64,000 nt of DNA from DASPJR01 sp035628505 (GTDB lineage: Bacteria; Planctomycetota; SZUA-567; H5-PLA8): positions 50,482-114,481 of the forward strand of contig DASPJR010000114.1 of the NCBI GenBank assembly GCA_035628505.1, given 5' to 3'. The notes under the pieces are model-generated. The model worked only from the letters and a program-made list of their open reading frames with translations. It searched no databases and was not told the DNA's origin. The first letter of the stretch is position 1. Every line of letters begins with the position of its first letter. A program made the translations under genes and the position numbers. Positions 59,682 to 64,000 of this stretch are shown piece by piece.

Positions 59682-61223
59682 TTAAAACGTAAGAACGCGC
59701 TCGGCTTCCGCTTTCTTGCGCTTAATCGAGTGAATCAGGCTGAAGAAAATCCCCGCGAGCGCTCCGCCGATAGCAGCGGCGATCGACACCGGAAGTGTTT
59801 TGCGGGCGACCGGCGAAACAGGCACCACCGGAGACGCGCCTACGCGCAGATCGTCGAAGTCGTCCTGCACCTTTGAAATGTTAATGCTGTTCCAGTTCTT
59901 GGAGAGCTGGTCAAAGAGCTCGCGCTGCGCCACCAGTTCCCGCTCAATGCTGGCAACGCCGGCCGCACGCAGCCGTTCGCCTTCCTTGATCTCTGCATCC
60001 CGCTGCTTTTCCAGCGCGCTCACTTCGGAGCTGGTTGTCTCCTTGATCTTTTTGGTTCCGGTTTCCAGCATTGCTTCAAGCTGTTCGACTTCGGCGTGCG
60101 TCGCACGCACGCTGTCGCCGAGCTTCGCCACGGCCTCAGCCATTTTCGACAGTTCGGTTTTCAGCTTTTCCTGCCGCGGCGCCAGCGTGTTCACTTCCAT
60201 CTCGTAGAACGCAGCCTTGCGCGCGATCTCGCCATAAAGGGGATTGGGCTGTTCGGAGACCAGTCCCATTTTCTTCAGCGCTTCCGGGTCGAGCGCGCTC
60301 TTCTCGCTCATCGCGCGCCAGAGTGCTTCGTCGGGAATGGCTTTGCGCGTAACCAGCACGGCAGGAGTCTGCGAGAGCTGCTTTCTGGCGGCCTCCAGCA
60401 TCAGTCGCTGCGATTCGAGCTGCCCGGCCAGTCGCGCCGACTCACTCTGCAGATCACCGTACGCGCGCTGCAGGGCCTCAAGCTCCGCTTCGCGGGCCTC
60501 CAGATTCCCTTTGCTCTTTGCGGCCACGATTTTTTTGCTGATCTCTTCCTGAAGCGCAAACTTTTTGTCTTCACCCGCGCTCTTGGCCACGCCGATGGCG
60601 CGTTCGATCTTCAGAATCTCTTCCGCGAGCTTACCGCGGATTTTGTCCTGTTCGGCTCGCCGGTCGGCATCCAGCTTTTCGAGCTGTGTGCGAGTCGAGG
60701 CGATCTGGCCGCTGAGGATCGAGGCGGCCATCGACTGCCGCTCGCTGACGATTTCCTTAATGTGGTCGAGAAACACCTTAATCCAGGCGTCGGCGATTTT
60801 GGCCGAATCTTCTGCCGTGTCTCCGGACGCGCTGGCTTCGAGCACGGAGGATTCATCGGGCCGGGTGGAGCTGATCACGCGCGTGGCGAAACTTGTTCGC
60901 ACTTTGCTGACCGACTTTTCACTCAGTAGTTTCTCGCGCGTTTTCTTGATGATGTAATCGGATTCGAGCAGGCGCTGGTATGCATTGATCGTCAGAGTCG
61001 GGCGGCTGACGTCCGTACGCTGGCGCGAGGGCGCGACTACGAGCGTCGCCGTTGCCTGGTATTGATCGGGCTGCGATAGCGTGTAGACCGCTCCGCCTGC
61101 CGCGCCGATCCCGGCGAGCACTGCAATCGGCAGCCAGTAACCGGCGATGAAGGCGACAATATCTGCAAGCGAGATTTCGTCGGAAGATACATCCGTTTTC
61201 GGTCGTAGCTGGGTCTGTTCCAT
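59682..61223 (-). CDS. Wzz/GumC-type polysaccharide chain-length or co-polymerase protein
   Basis: A 513-residue protein with two membrane helices flanking a long coiled coil. VAFIAGYWLPIAVLAGIGAA lies near the N-terminus and VSIAAAIGGALAGIFFSLIH near the C-terminus. Middle helices are heptad-rich (RSASIxx-type K/E/A/L repeats such as LEAREAELEALQRAYGDLQS). The N-terminal block QYQATATLVVAPSRQRTDVS is the Wzz signature. There is no C-terminal tyrosine kinase domain. ATG 61223 has AGGA about 7 bases before. Confidence 0.82.
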   Translation of the reverse strand: MEQTQLRPKTDVSSDEISLADIVAFIAGYWLPIAVLAGIGAAGGAVYTLSQPDQYQATATLVVAPSRQRTDVSRPTLTINAYQRLLESDYIIKKTREKLLSEKSVSKVRTSFATRVISSTRPDESSVLEASASGDTAEDSAKIADAWIKVFLDHIKEIVSERQSMAASILSGQIASTRTQLEKLDADRRAEQDKIRGKLAEEILKIERAIGVAKSAGEDKKFALQEEISKKIVAAKSKGNLEAREAELEALQRAYGDLQSESARLAGQLESQRLMLEAARKQLSQTPAVLVTRKAIPDEALWRAMSEKSALDPEALKKMGLVSEQPNPLYGEIARKAAFYEMEVNTLAPRQEKLKTELSKMAEAVAKLGDSVRATHAEVEQLEAMLETGTKKIKETTSSEVSALEKQRDAEIKEGERLRAAGVASIERELVAQRELFDQLSKNWNSINISKVQDDFDDLRVGASPVVPVSPVARKTLPVSIAAAIGGALAGIFFSLIHSIKRKKAEAERVLTF

Positions 61224-61326
61224 TCGTCGTCCTGGAAGCCGTAAGCGCGCAGGGCGCACATGGTACCGGCTGGCGATTTTGTTTTCAACCTGTTGATTTC
61301 ATGCGCTTTGTGGCAATCATGCTGCT

Positions 61327-62007
61327 ATGCCGCAAACGCCTCATCCCCGTCTGGCGAGGATAACTCAAAATCTAAGCAGGGTTCTGCTGGGCTGCCTTTT
61401 TATCGTGCCGCTGTGCCTGGGGCTCATGTATTACGCCCGCGTCGGCGGCGTCCGGCCGCTCGGCGTCGCGGCATCACTGGTTCTGATGGGCGTGCTGGCC
61501 GCGGGATTTCTCGCCGGACTTCTGCGATTGCTGATCAGCATCTTCGGCGAAAGCAGGATAGCGATGCTGGAGATGATCCTCTCATCGCTTTTTTTCAGCG
61601 CTGTCACCATCGCCGTACTTAAGTGTCTGCACTTCGAAACCTGGCTGATCAGCCGCCAGAGGCAACTCATTCTGCAGCTGATGACGGTCGCCATTCTGCT
61701 GATCGTCTGCGCGTGCGGTTCAGCCTGGGCCTGGGGCCTTGCTGGGCGTTACCAGATCAACGACGCGCGGCAGCGCCTGCTGATCCTCGTTTACGGCTGG
61801 CTGCTGGGCATCGGCGTGCTGTGCGTTACAACTTTCACCATACTCGCCGTGATATCGCTCACGAGCAAAACGGGATTGCATCCAGACCTGCGCGATCTTT
61901 ACATTGCTTCATCGCTGGGCGCGCCGCTGTCGCTTCCGGGCGTTTTCTGCGCGCTGATGCTTCGCCGCCACGCGCGTGCCATTACGGCTGCTGCTTCCAA
62001 GAACTGA
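61327..62007 (+). CDS. Polytopic membrane protein of unknown function
   Basis: A 226-residue protein with about five hydrophobic helices (LGCLFIVPLCLGLMYYARVG, ASLVLMGVLAAGFLAGLL, LQLMTVAILLIVCACGSAWA and others). I do not recognise the family. It starts 103 bases from the divergent Wzz-like gene. Its last 99 bases overlap the 3' end of the convergent murQ. The true end may be earlier or the overlap real; the conserved MurQ frame is the stronger of the two. Confidence 0.6.
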   Translation: MPQTPHPRLARITQNLSRVLLGCLFIVPLCLGLMYYARVGGVRPLGVAASLVLMGVLAAGFLAGLLRLLISIFGESRIAMLEMILSSLFFSAVTIAVLKCLHFETWLISRQRQLILQLMTVAILLIVCACGSAWAWGLAGRYQINDARQRLLILVYGWLLGIGVLCVTTFTILAVISLTSKTGLHPDLRDLYIASSLGAPLSLPGVFCALMLRRHARAITAAASKN

Positions 62008-62832
62008 TGCGATGGCCTTGCGCACTGATCCGCCGCAGGCTTTCAGCGCGGCGCTGGCATGCCCCATGTCGCAGCCGGTCTCTTCCATCACCAGGTTGCG
62101 CGCGCGCTCGAAGAGCTTCTCGCATTTGATCTGCAGATCGACCATGCGGTTGCCCTTCACGCGGCCAAGCTGAACCATGCAGCCGGTCGAGATCATGTTC
62201 AGAATCATCTTCTGCGCCGTGCCGGCTTTCATGCGCGTGGAACCGGTGACGACTTCCGGCCCCGTCTCGGCGACGATCGCCACATCAGCGCACTCGACCA
62301 GGGCGGAATTCCGGTTGCAGGTGATGCAGGCCGTGAAGGCGCCGCGCTTGCGCGCTTCGCCGAGCGCCTCGCGGACGTAGCGCGCGCGCCCGGAGACTGA
62401 CAGGCCGATGACTGCGTCGCGCTTGCCGATTTTGCGTTCTTTAATGTCGCGGATGCCGGCGGTGCCATCATCCTCGGCGCCTTCCTGGCTGCGCGTGAGA
62501 GCCGGTAATCCGCCGGCAATGATTCCTTGAACAAGCGTATGCGGCACGCCGTACGTTGGTGGCATCTCGCTGGCATCGAGGCAGCCCAGCCGTCCGCTGG
62601 TTCCTGCGCCGATGTAGAACAGCCGTCCGCCACGCTTGAGGCGCGGAGCCACCGCGTTGATCGTGCGTTCGATCTGCGGAAGAGCCTTCGCCACCGCCCG
62701 GGCGACGCGTGCGTCTTCGCGGTTAACGACGCGGAGGAACTCGCCGACCGATAGTTGATCGAGCTGCGCGCTGCGCGGATTGGACTGTTCAGTGGTCAGT
62801 GACTTAAGGTCGGGAATCGGTGCGGATCGCAT
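61909..62832 (-). CDS. murQ: N-acetylmuramic acid 6-phosphate etherase
   Basis: A 307-residue SIS-domain enzyme that splits the lactyl ether of MurNAc-6-phosphate in peptidoglycan recycling. The opening TTEQSNPRSAQLDQLSVGEF is the family mark; RLFYIGAGTSGRLGCLDASE is the sugar-phosphate loop; GIIAGGLPALTRSQEGAEDD carries the catalytic glutamate region; MKAGTAQKMILNMIST is the second family block. The final 30 residues are basic and extend beyond the family core, antisense to the membrane gene. Neighbouring NagZ or AmpG-type genes are not seen. Confidence 0.94.
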   Translation of the reverse strand: MRSAPIPDLKSLTTEQSNPRSAQLDQLSVGEFLRVVNREDARVARAVAKALPQIERTINAVAPRLKRGGRLFYIGAGTSGRLGCLDASEMPPTYGVPHTLVQGIIAGGLPALTRSQEGAEDDGTAGIRDIKERKIGKRDAVIGLSVSGRARYVREALGEARKRGAFTACITCNRNSALVECADVAIVAETGPEVVTGSTRMKAGTAQKMILNMISTGCMVQLGRVKGNRMVDLQIKCEKLFERARNLVMEETGCDMGHASAALKACGGSVRKAIASVLGSSSRNGTRVAAKHQRAENARKRQRRAQR

Positions 62833-63120
62833 GCAACAGGTTTCGGCAGTTCGCGCGTTGCAGTTGAGCCGCCGAGGGGCCGAATACGCTCGCCCCTCAA
62901 CATAAAGAAACGATTAGCGAATGCGATTTGTCGCGACTTTCTGGCAGAAAAATTGATCAACTCTGTAAGGCTAGGAGTAGCAAATATTTAGAATGGAGAA
63001 AAGGTTAGGAGAAAATGTCATCCGCGCCCGACTTGCAGTGGTCGATTTGACGCGATTGGCGCCCCGCGGTTGCGTTTAGTTGTAAAAGCAACGTCCGCAG
63101 AATCAGTTCAGCGGTGACGC
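62833..63120. other. Intergenic region without a gene
   Basis: About 290 bases. It is AT-richer than the flanks and holds no recognisable frame, tRNA or promoter I can support. It leads into the hairpin cluster that starts at about 63122. Confidence 0.5.
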
Positions 63121-63121
63121 T

Positions 63122-63390
63122 CACCTGTTGAGCCTGCTTCAGCAGGCTTCGAGATGTTGCTTGCCCCACCTTCAGGTGGGGGTCGGTGGCATTACAAACT
63201 TTCAGCAGCCCACTTCAGCGGGCTTACCCGAAGGAAGGTGGCTTAAGCCGTACACCCGCGCGGCTGAAGTAGCCTTCCGCGAATGGGTAAGCCGGCTGAA
63301 GCCCGGCTCTCCGAGAATGAGAAAGACCCGGCAACCACCACCTAAAGGTGGTGGCAAGCAACATCTGAAAGCCCGCTGCGGCGGCTGAGT
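63122..63390. repeat. Cluster of REP-like hairpins with TTCAG/CTGAAG loops (family C)
   Basis: At least six short palindromes in 270 bases: GCCTGCTTCAGCAGGC, CCCCACCTTCAGGTGGGG, AGCCCACTTCAGCGGGCT, GGCTGAAGTAGCC, AGCCGGCTGAAGCCCGGCT and CCACCACCTAAAGGTGGTGG. All share a short stem with a TTCAG or TGAAG centre. A related GCAGGCTTCCAGCCTGC lies at 7.41 kb. It overlaps the C-terminal codons of the zinc-ribbon gene on the minus strand. Confidence 0.75.
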
Positions 63391-63664
63391 TCTCATTTTC
63401 AGCGCTGGGGTCTGGCGGCTTGAACTTTGAGGTTCTCCAAATCTCTTCGTCCCGCTTCTGAAACCCAGCGTGTATTCGTTCAACTGAGAAGTGCGCCGGC
63501 TTACCATCATTTTGCGCGCGAAAGCTAGATCCACATTCCGAACACAAAAACCATGTTCGGTATTCGCCGTAGGCAGGTTGGGTAAACCAAACAGAGACAG
63601 TTCGCTGGTTGCATTCACAGCAAAGAATGGAATCTAGTAGTCCAGAGTCCAGCTCTTTAAGCAT
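63224..63664 (-). CDS. Zinc-ribbon small protein with a repeat-derived C-terminus
   Basis: A 146-residue reading from ATG 63664. A zinc ribbon is visible: CCECNQRT with WFLCSECGSSFRA (two CxxC pairs about 27 residues apart). The middle HFSVERIHAGFQKRDEEIW is charged and helix-like. The last about 45 residues (from FQMLLATTFRWW on) are translated from the hairpin cluster, so the real gene may have ended earlier. I do not recognise the family. A reading extended to 63946 is antisense to the metallophosphoesterase gene on the other frame and is not supported. Confidence 0.5.
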   Translation of the reverse strand: MLKELDSGLLDSILCCECNQRTVSVWFTQPAYGEYRTWFLCSECGSSFRAQNDGKPAHFSVERIHAGFQKRDEEIWRTSKFKPPDPSAENENSAAAAGFQMLLATTFRWWLPGLSHSRRAGLQPAYPFAEGYFSRAGVRLKPPSFG

Positions 63665-63749
63665 TCGAACTTGGCTTTTAAGAGTTCTGCACCGGTACGC
63701 GATTGGGCCATTCGTGCCGTTCCGATCGCCGATCCGCAGTTCGAAATGG

Positions 63750-64000
63750 TCAGCGCCCTTCGCGCAGGCGGTCGGCGAGGAAGTCGTCAAGCTCGGGGAT
63801 TTCGTAGATCTTCTTGCAGGTCGCGTCGATGTTGTATTCCACGCGCCGCCACACGATCGTGTCTCCATCGAACGTAATGAAGCACGCGCGCGGGTCGCCA
63901 TCGCGCGGCTGGCCGACGGAGCCGACATTGACCAACACCTTTTCATCGGTGCCGAGCATGTACAGATCGAACATGTCGGAGGGGTGGGTGAAGCCGCCGT
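63750..64000 (-). CDS. Metallophosphoesterase, 3' part only
   Basis: The minus-strand frame is open to the window edge, so the 5' end lies beyond it. The visible end has GGFTHPSDMFDLYMLGTDE, then VLVNVGSVGQPRDGDPRACF and FDGDTIVWRRVEYNIDAT, the closing part of calcineurin-like phosphoesterases of the YfcE/MPE type, where a histidine before the last strand binds metal. The enzyme probably hydrolyses a phosphodiester or nucleotide. The stop is 86 bases from the zinc-ribbon start. Confidence 0.8.
   Translation of the reverse strand, partial: GGFTHPSDMFDLYMLGTDEKVLVNVGSVGQPRDGDPRACFITFDGDTIVWRRVEYNIDATCKKIYEIPELDDFLADRLREGR

Noticed and set aside
63665..63946. Longer reading of the zinc-ribbon gene
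   Set aside because: Residues 1-94 are a shadow of the metallophosphoesterase frame; the zinc ribbon starts after ATG 63664.
1..64000. tRNA or rRNA genes, prophage, transposase
   Set aside because: I found no cloverleaf, rRNA block, integrase or transposase that could be supported by reading alone; a tRNAscan or Infernal run would decide small RNAs.

Overview
The window is a chromosomal segment of a moderately GC-rich, envelope-bearing free-living bacterium. Several gene types are familiar from Planctomycetota and related PVC-type genomes: NHL/PQQ propeller proteins with a CBM9-like tail, a DUF6797-like propeller protein, a DUF2950-like protein, an M48 protease starting MPYYGG, a Gfo/Idh/MocA protein with a twin-arginine leader, phytanoyl-CoA dioxygenase relatives, and many Ser/Thr-kinase, PilZ and partner-switching type regulators. 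The assignment to that group is an inference from gene content. There is no rRNA, no tRNA that I can recognise, no phage and no transposase. A perfect parS site close to parB suggests an origin-proximal location.

Layout. 1-5 kb: end of a secreted propeller/CBM9-like protein, a stand-alone rplC (ribosomal protein L3) with its own terminator, a DUF2950-like membrane protein, a Uma2 remnant and a VTT-type membrane protein. 5-13 kb: PrkA kinase, a phytanoyl-CoA dioxygenase divergent from a zinc-type dehydrogenase, UDP-glucose dehydrogenase and a radical SAM protein. 13-21 kb: a beta-lactamase-fold hydrolase; then a co-directional run of a deiodinase-like selenoprotein (in-frame TGA followed by a bacterial SECIS-like hairpin), a HEXXH protein, a TIR-GHKL ATPase-STAS fusion and a Gfo/Idh/MocA oxidoreductase; then an AhpD-like protein, a C39-like peptidase, ArsR and a CobW-type GTPase. 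21-25.6 kb: polysaccharide deacetylase, DUF6797-like propeller protein and a small conserved protein. 25.6-32.9 kb: parS, a tandem array of inverted-repeat elements, parB, a paralogous pair of small membrane-anchored proteins, a HTH/membrane protein, a PKD protein and rsgA, followed by GluQ-RS.

33.9-45.1 kb is a surface-polysaccharide locus. A tightly packed minus-strand operon encodes, in order of transcription, a UDP-sugar dehydrogenase, a hexapeptide acyltransferase, a DegT aminotransferase, an NAD-dependent epimerase, a C-methyltransferase, a family 2 glycosyltransferase and a polytopic membrane protein. A NUDIX gene and a large GT4 protein lie beside it. A second envelope group at 58-61 kb has a Wzm/Wzt-type exporter and a Wzz-like chain-length protein. 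Together they look like nucleotide-sugar synthesis, assembly and ABC-type export of a heteropolysaccharide.

45-54.7 kb is a signalling and RNA region: FKBP isomerase, a pseudokinase-kinase tandem protein, a response regulator, a nucleoside phosphorylase-like protein, an antitoxin with a frameshifted Doc toxin, RNase R, a DUF488 protein and a MshEN-PilZ protein. 54.8-64 kb holds secreted proteins, an M48 protease, the exporter, MurQ, a cluster of hairpin repeats, a zinc-ribbon protein and the 3' part of a metallophosphoesterase.

The most interesting points are the deiodinase-like selenoprotein, the TIR-ATPase-STAS fusion just downstream of it, the pseudokinase-kinase protein, the parS/parB region without parA, the isolated rplC, and three families of intergenic inverted repeats.
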